Assembly (NCBI RefSeq): GCF_019459305.1
Contig: NZ_JAIBES010000084.1
Coordinates: 1-64,000, forward strand
Source of the DNA: Sphingopyxis sp.
GTDB taxonomy: Bacteria > Pseudomonadota > Alphaproteobacteria > Sphingomonadales > Sphingomonadaceae
Reading direction: 5' to 3'
DNA: 64,000 nt
Shown piece by piece: positions 18,820 to 27,611 of this stretch. Position numbers and translations under genes: made by a program. The notes below the pieces were generated by a model. It saw only the letters and a list, made by a program, of their open reading frames with translations. It made no database searches and was not told where the DNA came from. The first letter of the stretch is position 1, and each line of letters begins with the position of its first letter.

Positions 18820-19778
18820 CGAGTCCGACCCGCCGGCAGTGGATGCTCGGCGCGGGCGCGGGCGCGCTGATCGGAGGAGGCTATGTCTGGTCGCGTTTTC
18901 GTCAGGCGGTTAGCGCCGCCAGTCGGCGCATTACCGGGCGCAGTTCAACCATGGCCACACCCTTCGGTACGCTCGAATATGCTATCGCCGGCTCAGGTCC
19001 GCCGCTGCTGATGATCCATGGCACCGGCGGCGGCTTCGACCAAGGCTTGCGCTTCGCCGAGGTGCTGAAGCGGCTTGGACACCAAATCATTGCGCCTTCG
19101 CGCTTCGGCTATTTGCGCAGCGAATTTCCTGAGGACCCATCGCTAGACAATCAGGCCGATGCCTTGGCCGAACTGCTCGATCATCTCGCCATTGATCGCT
19201 TGGCGGTCGCTGGTGGTTCGGCAGGGGCGCTGTCTGCAACGGCGTTTGCGTTGCGGCATCCCGACCGCTGTTCGGCGCTGGTGCTGCTCGTGCCCGCAGC
19301 CAATGTCGATGGCAGCGATCCGGTCGAAATGAATGGGTTGCAGGAAGCGGCCGTGCGCACGCTGCTGACCTCTGATTTCGCCTATTGGTCAGCGCTCAAT
19401 ACCGCGCCCGAAACGCTGATCGGTACACTGCTTGCGACCGACCCGGCACTGTTGGCCACAGTCAGCCAAGCCGAACGGGCGCGCGCCTTTGCCATATTGG
19501 TCGACATCATGCCTATTGGCGCGCGGGCAAAAGGCATGCTGAACGATGCGCGGCAGGCTGGACATCCGGCAGCGACGGATTTTTCGCAACTGCGCATGCC
19601 GGTGCTGCTAATTTCGGCGGAGGACGACCGCTTCGGCACCGCCGCCACCGCGCGCAAGATCGCGGCAGTTGTCCCTCAGGCCGAACTGACCATCCTGCCC
19701 GATGGCGGGCATATCTGGCTGGGCCATGATAGCGAGGTTGCAGAGCGGATGCACCGCTTCTTGGCGAGATCCATTTAG
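18816..19778 (+). CDS. Exported alpha/beta hydrolase with Tat-like signal
   Basis: A 320-residue alpha/beta hydrolase. The N-terminus MTSPTRRQWMLGAGAGALIGG resembles a twin-arginine signal (RRxxxL plus a weakly hydrophobic Gly/Ala core). The oxyanion-hole strand is LLMIHGTGGGFDQG near residue 63. The nucleophile elbow is VAGGSAGALSA, with Ser near 135. A late Asp lies in LISAEDDRFG, and the catalytic His is in PDGGHIWLGHD near 303. Substrate unknown. It is the last gene of the unit behind the integrase remnant, coupled to the gene before it. Confidence 0.8.
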   Translation: MTSPTRRQWMLGAGAGALIGGGYVWSRFRQAVSAASRRITGRSSTMATPFGTLEYAIAGSGPPLLMIHGTGGGFDQGLRFAEVLKRLGHQIIAPSRFGYLRSEFPEDPSLDNQADALAELLDHLAIDRLAVAGGSAGALSATAFALRHPDRCSALVLLVPAANVDGSDPVEMNGLQEAAVRTLLTSDFAYWSALNTAPETLIGTLLATDPALLATVSQAERARAFAILVDIMPIGARAKGMLNDARQAGHPAATDFSQLRMPVLLISAEDDRFGTAATARKIAAVVPQAELTILPDGGHIWLGHDSEVAERMHRFLARSI

Positions 19779-19782
19779 CCAC

Positions 19783-20130
19783 TGTCCATCATTGAGCCTC
19801 TCCGCACAAAGGCCGCTGTCTCAGCCGCTTCGAAAAAGGGGAAAGGGTTCTACGCGCCTAATAAATGAACGTCTGCTCCGAAGTGGCGCAGGCGACCACG
19901 GAAACGATTGGATTGTCCGTGGCTTCAGCCAAACTGTAATTGTCAGCTATCGCTTCCAGCCTCTCCACAATCTGCCGGTCAGCAACCGGCCAATTCGAAC
20001 TGACACACGGCCTCTCGGCAACGCGCTTCTCATTTTAACAAGCGCCGACGACATATTGGGAATCTGCCGCTCCGAATCCAGTCCCATCGCGCCTCGCCTC
20101 GCCGCGCAGGTCTCCAATTGTCGAATAGCA
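19783..20130. other. Non-coding stretch
   Basis: About 350 bases between convergent hydrolase genes. I find no credible gene, RNA or repeat. Composition is a little less GC-rich than nearby genes. It may be the right-hand edge of the material associated with the integrase remnant, but no copy of the tRNA 3' end is visible. Confidence 0.4.
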
Positions 20131-20180
20131 GAAAAACAAAGCCAGCCTGCGCGCCAGGGGAACGTCCCGAGAGCAGGCTG
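20131..20180 (-). terminator. Rho-independent terminator of the 20201-22799 operon
   Basis: On the minus strand, CAGCCTGC and GCAGGCTG (plus-strand 20143-20150 and 20173-20180) form a stem followed by GCTTTGTTTTTC. It lies just past the stop of the alpha/beta hydrolase gene at 20201. Confidence 0.75.
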
Positions 20181-20200
20181 ACTTCGGCCCGTATTGGCTT

Positions 20201-21034
20201 CTATCCCTTTAGAAATCGTCGCACGTCCTCGACATATTGCTCGGGGTCAGTCGTCATCGCTTCATGGGCTGCGCTTCGCAGGACGCTGACCTTCCCGTCA
20301 GGTAGAATCGCCGCGAGTGCGTCCGTAGCCCAGAGCTCGGACAGACTTTCGCCGCCGGTTTGCAACAGGACCGGTATGGGCAAGTCTTTGAACCGTTCGA
20401 TATCGAAGTCATAGCCCGCCAACGCCCGGATGTCGGCGTAGCTGGCGGCTGCGTCCTCGACGATAGGCGGCCAATCGTCGCTCATTCTGAGTGCCTGCAA
20501 ATCGGCCTGCGGCACCAGTAGCAAGTCGCCAAAGAAAGCCAATGCGAACGCATCCCAGCCATTTGAATCGGCCAGATTTTTGAGTTTCTCCATCGCCGCT
20601 GCCTCGAGAAGTTGCGGCCAGGCCGGCTCATAGACGATCAGTTTGCGGACGAGATGGGGCACGGCCGCAGCGGTGCCCAGCGCGACATGCGCGCCATAGG
20701 AATGGCCGAGAAGGAAGACGGGCTCGTCGATCAGGCGGATCAAGGCGGCGACATCTTCGAACTCGTCTTCGAGGGCGCGGTCGGTCGCCGCGTCGGTTGC
20801 GCCGCGGCCGCGCCTGGCAATTGCGTAGACCCGAAAATGAGGCGCGAGCAGCGACTTCACATAGGTCCAGTTTGTTTGGTGGTCGCTGAACGCGCCATGG
20901 ACAAGAACCAACGGCGGTCCATCGCCATAGGTGTCGAAACTGATTTGGCCACCCGAGCGTGCGGCGATCTGTCCGCTCGAAATTGAGTAGGTGGCGGACG
21001 CTTCCAGCGTCGGTGACGCGATTTCTTTTTGCAT
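20201..21034 (-). CDS. Alpha/beta hydrolase
   Basis: A 277-residue cytoplasmic alpha/beta hydrolase without a signal peptide. Motifs are the strand and oxyanion loop PPLVLVHGAFSDHQTNW, the nucleophile elbow LLGHSYGAHVAL (GHSYG, Ser near 117), and a C-terminal SAAHEAMTTDPEQY carrying the likely catalytic His. The overall pattern is of the haloperoxidase/esterase/lactonase group; substrate unknown. AAAGGA precedes the ATG. It is the last gene of an operon with a homocysteine S-methyltransferase-like gene (77 bases upstream) and a fatty acid hydroxylase-like gene, ending at a clear terminator. Confidence 0.82.
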   Translation of the reverse strand: MQKEIASPTLEASATYSISSGQIAARSGGQISFDTYGDGPPLVLVHGAFSDHQTNWTYVKSLLAPHFRVYAIARRGRGATDAATDRALEDEFEDVAALIRLIDEPVFLLGHSYGAHVALGTAAAVPHLVRKLIVYEPAWPQLLEAAAMEKLKNLADSNGWDAFALAFFGDLLLVPQADLQALRMSDDWPPIVEDAAASYADIRALAGYDFDIERFKDLPIPVLLQTGGESLSELWATDALAAILPDGKVSVLRSAAHEAMTTDPEQYVEDVRRFLKG

Positions 21035-21111
21035 TGCGATTTCCTTTCATTGGACGGCGGCCGAAGCGAGCGCAGGTGAGGGGCCATGCGCGCGCCGGTG
21101 CCGTTCGGGTG

Positions 21112-22059
21112 TCAGCGCCGGTCGGCGTGCGCCGCGCAGGTGTCGGCAATCGCGGCCACATGCCGGTCGTCGGTTCCGCAGCAGCCGCCGAACACGCGAA
21201 GCGCGGGCAGCAACGCCTTCAGCTCGGCGTAATTGCGCGCAAGTTCCGCAGGGTTGCCGGGATCGAGTTCGGTCGCTTCGTCCAGTTCGGCGTGGCTGAG
21301 GCGCGACGCATTGGCGCGCAGTCCCCGGATCCGGTTCACCCATTCTCCCGCGTCGGCCAAAACCGCCTCGAAGTGGCTCGGGTGCGCGCAGTTGATCATA
21401 TAATAGGCCGGTGCCCCGGCGGTCGCGGCGTCGACGGCCTCGATCGCGTCCTTCAAACCATCGCCGGTCGGAAGACGGCCATCGGTTTCCAGCGTGAACG
21501 AAATGGCGACCGGCAAGCCGGCGCGCAGGGCGGCCTTCGCAATGCCTATCGCTTCGGGCACGTTGGTCATCGTGAGCGCCGTGATCAGGTCGACGCCGGC
21601 TTTGGCGATCACAGCGACCTGATGCCCGTGATAAGCTTCGGCCTCATCCGCCAGCATCGTGCGGTCGGCGACATAGCCGTCGCCGCGCGGGCCGATGCAT
21701 CCCGAAATGAGGATGGGCAGCGCTTCGCCCTGATGTTCGGCACGAAGCTCGTGCAGCAGCGCGATGGCGTCGCGGTTCAGAGCGTCAAGCTCGGCGAGTT
21801 CGAGGCCGAGCGGCCCGGCCCAGTCGGGCCCTGCGCGCCACGTCGCGGCTTCCAGAATAAAGCCCGCGCCGGCGCCGCGCGCGATCGCGATATAGCGTTC
21901 GAAATAGCGCTTCAGGTGGGCCCGGCCATCGGCCGTTCGCAGCATGGCGATCGATGCGAAATGCGGCAGCTCGATGCCGTCGAGAAAGATGAGGGTGGTC
22001 TCGAGGCCTCCGTCCGTGAGGAACGGGCGCTCGTCGATCCGGTGCAGAATATTTTGCAT
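21112..22059 (-). CDS. Homocysteine S-methyltransferase family protein
   Basis: A 315-residue TIM-barrel zinc methyltransferase of the BHMT/MmuM type, transferring a methyl group from a donor such as S-methylmethionine or betaine to a thiol acceptor. It opens with FLTDGGLETTLIFLDGIELP. The zinc site is INCAHPSHF (first Cys) and the C-terminal GGCCGTD (Cys pair). ATG 22059 follows AAAGGACA closely; the upstream in-frame ATG lacks this support. Operon position between a sterol desaturase-like gene and a hydrolase is unusual for methionine metabolism and hints at a dealkylation or thiol role. The methyl donor cannot be told from sequence. Confidence 0.88.
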   Translation of the reverse strand: MQNILHRIDERPFLTDGGLETTLIFLDGIELPHFASIAMLRTADGRAHLKRYFERYIAIARGAGAGFILEAATWRAGPDWAGPLGLELAELDALNRDAIALLHELRAEHQGEALPILISGCIGPRGDGYVADRTMLADEAEAYHGHQVAVIAKAGVDLITALTMTNVPEAIGIAKAALRAGLPVAISFTLETDGRLPTGDGLKDAIEAVDAATAGAPAYYMINCAHPSHFEAVLADAGEWVNRIRGLRANASRLSHAELDEATELDPGNPAELARNYAELKALLPALRVFGGCCGTDDRHVAAIADTCAAHADRR

Positions 22060-22082
22060 ATGTTTGTCCTTTAAAAATCGAG

Positions 22083-22799
22083 TCAGGAAATCTTGCGGCC
22101 GAGCAGCATCGACCATTGCCGGGTGGAGCCGTCATGAAAGCCGGCCTGTCCATCCCATTGGTGAGGGTTGCGAAAGGTGCCGAAAACCATGTCCCAAAGC
22201 GGAATGTCGCCATAATTCCAGGCATGGACATCGCGCTCGTGGTGGAGCGAGTGGCTTTCAGGACGCGTCACCAGATAGCCTAGCCAGTGCGGGGTCGCGA
22301 GGTTCGAATGCTGGAACATCGAGCAAAAGGTCGCGAGGACGCTCACTACCAGCGCCGCTTCGGGGGTCAGGCCAACTCCCCCGACAAGGCAGAGCGAGCC
22401 GAGAAAGGCCCAGCCGAGCATGTCGAGCGGATGGAAATAGAAAGCGCCCCAGATGTCGACGCGCTCGGCGCTATGGTGCATCTGGTGCATCGTGCGCCAC
22501 AGGAAGTCGGTCCGGTGCATCGTGCGATGCCACAGGTAAACGCCGAGCTGGAGCAGCAGAAAGCCGAGCGCGACCTGCATCCCGAAATTCAACCCGCTCG
22601 CATCGACGAGCTGGTGACTTCCGAGCCACGCGTCCCACATGAAGGGCGCATAGGTCGCGATAGTGAAATAAAGGATTGTCGAGGCAATCCCCATTGTCCG
22701 CCACATTCTGACACTGGGAAAGCGCCGGGCGGACACAAACATATCGGCCGCGGCGAATGTCGCAAACAGCCCGAATGCGATATAGTGATAGATAGTCAT
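22083..22799 (-). CDS. Fatty acid hydroxylase / sterol desaturase family protein
   Basis: A 238-residue membrane di-iron oxygenase. The three histidine clusters are in order: HRTMH near residue 91, HQMHH near 105, and HSLHH near 192, with a further HSN inside FQHSNLATPHW. Four or five hydrophobic helices surround them. The family hydroxylates or desaturates lipids at the membrane using O2. It is the first gene of a three-gene operon and is transcribed away from a TetR regulator 148 bases away, so it is likely the regulator's main target. Confidence 0.9.
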   Translation of the reverse strand: MTIYHYIAFGLFATFAAADMFVSARRFPSVRMWRTMGIASTILYFTIATYAPFMWDAWLGSHQLVDASGLNFGMQVALGFLLLQLGVYLWHRTMHRTDFLWRTMHQMHHSAERVDIWGAFYFHPLDMLGWAFLGSLCLVGGVGLTPEAALVVSVLATFCSMFQHSNLATPHWLGYLVTRPESHSLHHERDVHAWNYGDIPLWDMVFGTFRNPHQWDGQAGFHDGSTRQWSMLLGRKIS

Positions 22800-22947
22800 T
22801 GCCGTCCTTTCTGATTCGAAGACGGCAATTCATTTACGGCAGTAACATATGGTGCTCTAGCAAGGGCGCGGTCGGTTATCCGGGAAATTACTGCTAGCCC
22901 TTGATTTCAGTTTTCTTTTCTGGACGCAAGGGAAGGGGGAAACCAGC

Positions 22948-23613
22948 GTGGCAGAGAAGCTGATCGCGAAAACCACACCTGCGGTAAAGTTTGGCCCGGA
23001 GGCCACAAAAGGCGCGCGCACGCGCGAGCGGATCATGGACTTTGCCGAGGATTCGATCCTCCACAAAGGTTTTGCCGCGACATCGATCGAAGAACTGGTC
23101 GAGGCGTCCGGCATCACAAAGAGCGGCTTCTTCTATCATTTCAAAGACAAGAACGACCTCGCCCGGGCGATCGTCTCGCGCTTCATCGATCGGGACAATG
23201 CCATTCTCGACCAACTGACCGAGCGTGCGCAGGCGCTGTCCGACGATCCGCTGCAGAGCTTCCTTATCTTCGTGAAGCTGTTCGCCGAGATGATGGACGA
23301 CCTCCCCGGACTGCACCCGGGCTGCCTCGCATCGTCGGTGACCTATCAGGATCGCGTGTTCGATGCCGAAACCAGTCGGCTTATCCGCGTTGCTGTCTTG
23401 GGCTGGCGGACCCGCTTTCACGACTGGCTCAGTAAAATTGCCGACCAGTATGATCCGTGCATGCCCGTCGACCTGGAAGCCCTTGCCGACCATTTCAACG
23501 TCATCGCCGATGGCGGCATCATCACGTCACGCGCACTTGGCGACAAGACCATCATCGGACGTCAGGCGCGCCTGATGCATGATCATGTCAAACTGCTCTT
23601 CGGCGGCAGATAG
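22948..23613 (+). CDS. TetR family transcriptional regulator
   Basis: A 221-residue one-component regulator. The N-terminal helix-turn-helix is typical: GARTRERIMDFAEDSILHKG, then FAATSIEELVEASGITKSGF and FYHFKDKNDLARAIVSRF (residues about 27-85). The C-terminal ligand domain is divergent. It starts with GTG 22948, preceded by AAGGGGGA. Divergent from the fatty acid hydroxylase operon, whose promoter it probably represses. The ligand is unknown. Confidence 0.92.
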   Translation: MAEKLIAKTTPAVKFGPEATKGARTRERIMDFAEDSILHKGFAATSIEELVEASGITKSGFFYHFKDKNDLARAIVSRFIDRDNAILDQLTERAQALSDDPLQSFLIFVKLFAEMMDDLPGLHPGCLASSVTYQDRVFDAETSRLIRVAVLGWRTRFHDWLSKIADQYDPCMPVDLEALADHFNVIADGGIITSRALGDKTIIGRQARLMHDHVKLLFGGR

Positions 23614-23880
23614 GAGGCTTCGGTCGTGTGGGTTGGTTCGACTTAACATCGGTGAGCAGAAACCGTCGACGCCTCCTCCACCGAAAGTCCGCTTCCGGCC
23701 GCGCGGTCGGCGCAGACTAAATCGTAGAGACATGGTAGCGCATCCTTTCCAATTCTTCATTCTGCCTCCGCATTGGGCGAAGTGCATGGCCTGTAGCTTG
23801 CCGGCAAACCGGCGATTTCACGCAAAGGCCTGCGTGTCGCCAAGCTTGCGATTCTGCCCGGCGTAGCGAAGCGCCAGTTT

Positions 23881-24321
23881 TCATCTGCGGTGTTCGGCCA
23901 GAATGATCGTTGTCTCGGCGGATTGGATACCGTCAACGGCAAGAAGTCGATCCGATAGCCGAGACAGGGAGTGGGTCGTCGGCGCGGACACGATCAGAAC
24001 GGCGTCGTGCTGACCGGATATTGAGTAGGCGCGCAATACTTCAGGCCACTGCAGAACAATGTCCAAAACGAGCCTGCAAGGGCGAACACTGAGTCGCAGC
24101 ATAACCATAGCGGCGACGTTGCCGCCGGTATGAAACGCAAGATTGGCGGAATAGCCCAGAATGATGCCATCCCGTTCCAATCGTGCAATCCTCGCTTGGA
24201 CGGCGGTACGCGACAGATTGAGGTCGCGGGCGATGGAAGCTGTTGGTTTGCGACCATGCGCTTGGAGGATCGATACCAGTTTGCGGTCCGTTTCATCGAG
24301 GCGCTCGTCCAGCCGGTTCAC
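23881..24321 (-). CDS. Lrp/AsnC family regulator
   Basis: A 146-residue regulator. The N-terminal winged helix is LDETDRKLVSILQAHGRKPT, then ASIARDLNLSRTAVQARIARLERDG; the C-terminal RAM domain has RAYSISGQHDAVLIVSAPTTHSLSRL. I chose GTG 24321 because GGAAGGAAG lies six bases before it and the family begins just there; an in-frame GTG at 24381 would add 20 unlikely residues. Divergent from a cupin gene starting at 24420, which it may control. The amino acid effector cannot be inferred. Confidence 0.88.
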   Translation of the reverse strand: MNRLDERLDETDRKLVSILQAHGRKPTASIARDLNLSRTAVQARIARLERDGIILGYSANLAFHTGGNVAAMVMLRLSVRPCRLVLDIVLQWPEVLRAYSISGQHDAVLIVSAPTTHSLSRLSDRLLAVDGIQSAETTIILAEHRR

Positions 24322-24419
24322 GCTAAGCTTCCTTCCAATCGACACCATAAACGGCGAACTGCCATCTCGCTTGCCAACCACTTTTGATCCAAGGAGTGGC
24401 TCTCAATTGGAGACGGTTC

Positions 24420-24731
24420 ATGAATATCATCGACGCGCATGAATTTACTGCGGAGCGAGCATGGGGTGCAATCGATATCGCGCGGTTTGACGGTGCGTCC
24501 GTGCGCCTTCACTGGACCGATCAACCTTATATCTGGCACGTAAACGACGGACCCGAAGTTTTTGTCGTCCTTGATGGCGAGGTCGATATGCAATGCCGCC
24601 GCGACGGACGCGAAGTAACCTGCCGACTGAAACCCGGTGTCATCTTTTATGCGGACGAGGGCGACGCCCATCGTGCCGTCCCGATCGGACCTGCTCGCAT
24701 ATTGGTTATGGAGCGCGTCGGCAGTATTTGA
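24420..24731 (+). CDS. Single-domain cupin protein
   Basis: A 103-residue cupin. The beta-barrel motif includes VNDGPEVFVVLDGEVDMQCRR and the second cupin block LKPGVIFYADEGDAHRA, where Asp and His could hold a metal. Small proteins like this occur beside amino acid regulators and may bind or modify an amino acid or sugar; nothing more specific is visible. ATG 24420 follows GGAGA at six bases. Divergent from the AsnC-type gene. Confidence 0.75.
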   Translation: MNIIDAHEFTAERAWGAIDIARFDGASVRLHWTDQPYIWHVNDGPEVFVVLDGEVDMQCRRDGREVTCRLKPGVIFYADEGDAHRAVPIGPARILVMERVGSI

Positions 24732-24879
24732 AAACCGCTGCTTGCCTTGGTCGTTTCGAATCTTGAGCTGCTGGTTTTCCAGTGCGGCCAGTTCATCTGG
24801 GATCGGTCGAGCGGGCGGCCGCTTCGTGGGCTTCGGCGTTTCGAAGCGCATTCCGCTATCGACCAAAAGGCGAAGTCGC

Positions 24880-26379
24880 TCAATCTGTTCGCTCGGCGAT
24901 GTTTGAGCCCCCACCGAAGCTCAGCTTGACCGCCCTGGCGCGAGGTTCGGAAGGTGACAGCGCTTCGATGGTCATGACGCTGTCCGGTGAGAAAAGCTTG
25001 TTTTCTGTCTCGGGTAGCAACGAGCGCCCGACATGTCCTTCGCGCGCCCATATCAGTTCGCCGCCAGAACCCCGTGTTATCCTGAAGCGTTCGGCTGCGA
25101 AATCCCGGAGTTGGTAGGTGCCAACGAACCGCTCGGCGATCGGGCCGGAAAGCGAGAGCGCAGCGCGGGCGGGGAGTGGCTTGCGCGCAGGCCAGCGATA
25201 GATGTCGCCGATCGCGCGCATGACCTCGTTGATCAACCAACCGCCGTCATATCCATTCGTCATGACGACTGCGCCCTGGCAGCTGTCCGGGTAGATGATG
25301 AACATCGAGGTAAAGCCGATATTCTTGCCGGTGTGACTGATCTGGCGCGCACCATCGGCCGGGCCAAGGTCCACACCCAGACCCCAGTTGCCCGGCCCGC
25401 GCGTCATGAGCTGGGCGGCGGCATCTTTCCCGATGATCGCACCGGTCTCGCCGCGCACCGAGCGCGCGAGGCCGATCACGAAACGGCCGAGGTCGCTCGG
25501 TGTCGACCGGAGCCCGGCGGGCGCCATTTCAGGATAGACGCGCCATTTGCCCGGCAGCGGCGAACCGTCGGCACTCGTACCTTGTGCCGATCGAAAGCCA
25601 TCGGCGTCCGAAGGCGGCTGGTCGAAGCTGCTGCTCGCCATGGCAAGCGGTTTCAGCACGAGCTCGCGCATCAGCGGCGCGAAGTCCCTACCCGTGGCTT
25701 CGCCCATCAGCGCCTGCGTGACGAGGTAGCCCCCACCCGAATAATTCCAGCGGCTGCCGGGATCGCTCTCGACGACGATGGCCGGCGTATTGGCTGGCGC
25801 TTCGCCGCGCAGAATCTGCGCCAGCGTCGGCCTAGGTTCGCCGGGCAGATAACCTTTCATTCCCTCAAGATTTGTGCCCGCCGTATGGCTCAGCAGCTGC
25901 CGAAGTGTAACGGGGCCGCGCGCCTTGTCGTAAGACCAGCTTTGGATCTGAAGCTGCACGTCGCCATCGAGCGAAAGCGTTCCGCGCTCGACCAGCCGTA
26001 GCGCCCCAATCGCAGTGACGGATTTGCTGATCGAACCTGCCTGGAACCGCGTCTCGGGGGTCACTGGGGCACCGGCCCAGATCGTCGAGCCGAACCCCCG
26101 CGCGTCGACGATGCGGCAATCCTCGATGACCGCGACGCTCAGCCCGGGGACGCGATAATGTGCCATGCGCTCGGCGAGGTCGAAGCGCTGGGTTTCGGAC
26201 CCCTCGATCGCGATTGTGCGTCGAAGCGCGCTTTCGAAAGCCAGAGGCGTGTTTTCCGACGCCGATACGGCGGAAGCGGATGCGGAGACCGCCAGCGCTG
26301 CCAAGAGGCTCGTGGTTCCGCGGGCTATCATCTTGAGAGACGAATGGAAGGTGGGAATCGGTGCAGCTGTGTTGGACAT
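24880..26379 (-). CDS. Secreted class C beta-lactamase-like serine hydrolase
   Basis: A 499-residue protein with an N-terminal signal (KMIARGTTSLLAALAVSASA). The serine beta-lactamase/DD-peptidase fold motifs are present: SISK as SxxK in RFQAGSISKSVTAIGALRL near 122, YSGGGY in place of YxN, and HTGKNIGF as the KTG-box equivalent near 344. The C-terminal extension of about 110 residues is a beta-rich domain common in this esterase/peptidase group. Likely acts on an ester, amide or D-amino acid peptide in the periplasm. AAAGGA lies before ATG 26379. It shares its strand with the hydrolase gene upstream, 69 bases away, so cotranscription is possible. Confidence 0.85.
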   Translation of the reverse strand: MSNTAAPIPTFHSSLKMIARGTTSLLAALAVSASASAVSASENTPLAFESALRRTIAIEGSETQRFDLAERMAHYRVPGLSVAVIEDCRIVDARGFGSTIWAGAPVTPETRFQAGSISKSVTAIGALRLVERGTLSLDGDVQLQIQSWSYDKARGPVTLRQLLSHTAGTNLEGMKGYLPGEPRPTLAQILRGEAPANTPAIVVESDPGSRWNYSGGGYLVTQALMGEATGRDFAPLMRELVLKPLAMASSSFDQPPSDADGFRSAQGTSADGSPLPGKWRVYPEMAPAGLRSTPSDLGRFVIGLARSVRGETGAIIGKDAAAQLMTRGPGNWGLGVDLGPADGARQISHTGKNIGFTSMFIIYPDSCQGAVVMTNGYDGGWLINEVMRAIGDIYRWPARKPLPARAALSLSGPIAERFVGTYQLRDFAAERFRITRGSGGELIWAREGHVGRSLLPETENKLFSPDSVMTIEALSPSEPRARAVKLSFGGGSNIAERTD

Positions 26380-26448
26380 GAGACATCCTTTGGGTCGGTG
26401 GGGCGACCGCATTCCAGTGGAAATGAAAAGCAGGGCGTGAGCGCGTCG

Positions 26449-27465
26449 CTAGGGCGCGGCAAGGTGGGCGCGGAAGAAGGTTATAAGCGCGGCATTGAGC
26501 TCCGCATGGAACGCCGTCCGGTCGAAGCCGGGCTTGTCGGTGCAGATCGCCGGCATCACGCTTGGGTCGGGGCAGGGCGAAAGGAAGGAAAGATGTCCCG
26601 CGCCTTGAACCGGGCGATATTCCGTGGTCTTGGGCAGGAGGGCACGGACATTGGCCGTATTGCTGGCATAGGGCACTATCTTGTCATCGCTTCCAGCCCA
26701 GATCTGAACAGGTGTCTTCACCTTCGCGAGGCTGTCCGGCCCGAAAAGAAATCCCAGCCCCGGCGCCGCGATCGCTGCAGCCGATATGCGCGGGTCATGC
26801 GACCAGGACGGATTTTCCACCGCGGCGGCCGGAGCTGGGTAAAGCCGGCACACAAACTCGGGTTGCGTAGCGCAATGCGGTGCGAGGCGCCCGAGGTCCG
26901 GCTCGCCGCCAATGGAGATAAGCGCGGTCGTCGCGCCGGCAGAGAAGCCGAAGATGCCGATCTTGTTCTCGTCGATATTTAACGATCCGCGCCAACTACC
27001 GAGCATGAAGTCGATCGTCCGGACGATATGGCGCGAGCGGTCGGCAAGCCACGCTGGCTTTCCGACATTGCTTTCATCCTCATAATTGTCGCCGCTGTGG
27101 GTCGGCGTCACGACGACGAAACCGGCTTGGGCGAGCGCTATGGCGGTGTCGACATGACTGATCGCTCCGGCGCCGGTGCCGTGCGAAATGATCAGCAGCG
27201 GCAAACCCGATCTGGCGATGGGCGCACTGGGCGCCGCCTTGATAGCGACCGGCCCGACCTGGATGTCGCGCGCCTCTGCGGCGGTCGGGTACCAGATGAT
27301 CGCGGCAATCGGGGCGTGGTCGGCATCGGGAATGGCGGCCTGCTCGAAGCCCACCTGATACATCTGCTCGGCCGCGACAGCGGGCGCGGGCAGGACGGCA
27401 AGAGCCGCCGCGGCTGTGACGGTCGCCATCAGCAATGGCGCGAACAATCTGCTTTTTACATTCAT
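26449..27465 (-). CDS. Secreted alpha/beta hydrolase, PAF-acetylhydrolase/dienelactone hydrolase-like
   Basis: A 338-residue protein with signal peptide (LLMATVTAAAALAVLPAPAVA). Motifs: LLIISHGTGAGAISHV as oxyanion loop, IGIFGFSAGATTAL with nucleophile Ser in GFSAGA near 174, WAGSDDKIVPY with the acid, and GAGHLSFLSP with the catalytic His near 292. The IWYPTAA stretch near the N-terminus is common in secreted PAF-acetylhydrolase-like esterases. GGGAGGGAA precedes the ATG. It lies just upstream of the serine hydrolase gene on the same strand. Confidence 0.82.
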   Translation of the reverse strand: MNVKSRLFAPLLMATVTAAAALAVLPAPAVAAEQMYQVGFEQAAIPDADHAPIAAIIWYPTAAEARDIQVGPVAIKAAPSAPIARSGLPLLIISHGTGAGAISHVDTAIALAQAGFVVVTPTHSGDNYEDESNVGKPAWLADRSRHIVRTIDFMLGSWRGSLNIDENKIGIFGFSAGATTALISIGGEPDLGRLAPHCATQPEFVCRLYPAPAAAVENPSWSHDPRISAAAIAAPGLGFLFGPDSLAKVKTPVQIWAGSDDKIVPYASNTANVRALLPKTTEYRPVQGAGHLSFLSPCPDPSVMPAICTDKPGFDRTAFHAELNAALITFFRAHLAAP

Positions 27466-27611
27466 GAGCTTCCCTCCCAGCGATTGGCGGCCAACCCAGT
27501 TTCTAACCGCCCCTTTTCGGGCGGTGCACCATCAATATCTTCTCCCTCGGAACGGCGGAAGCTGCATCATTTGCATTAGGTTCGTGCGTCCGACGCCATG
27601 TCCCGCTTTGC

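Noticed and set aside
19783-20200. Possible distal attachment site for the element at tRNA-Leu
   Set aside because: No copy of the tRNA 3' end (GTTCGAGTCCTCTTCTGG) was seen here or elsewhere in the window.
24383-24392. TTTGATCCAA resembling the GntR operator
   Set aside because: It is not palindromic, lies outside the 32-55 kb region and sits between an AsnC gene and a cupin.
24647-24914. Minus-strand frame with PIDEL-like helical sequence just past the serine hydrolase stop
   Set aside because: The piece looks somewhat protein-like but overlaps the hydrolase end, has only a GTG start without a ribosome site, and crosses the cupin gene. It may be a decayed remnant, too weak to call.
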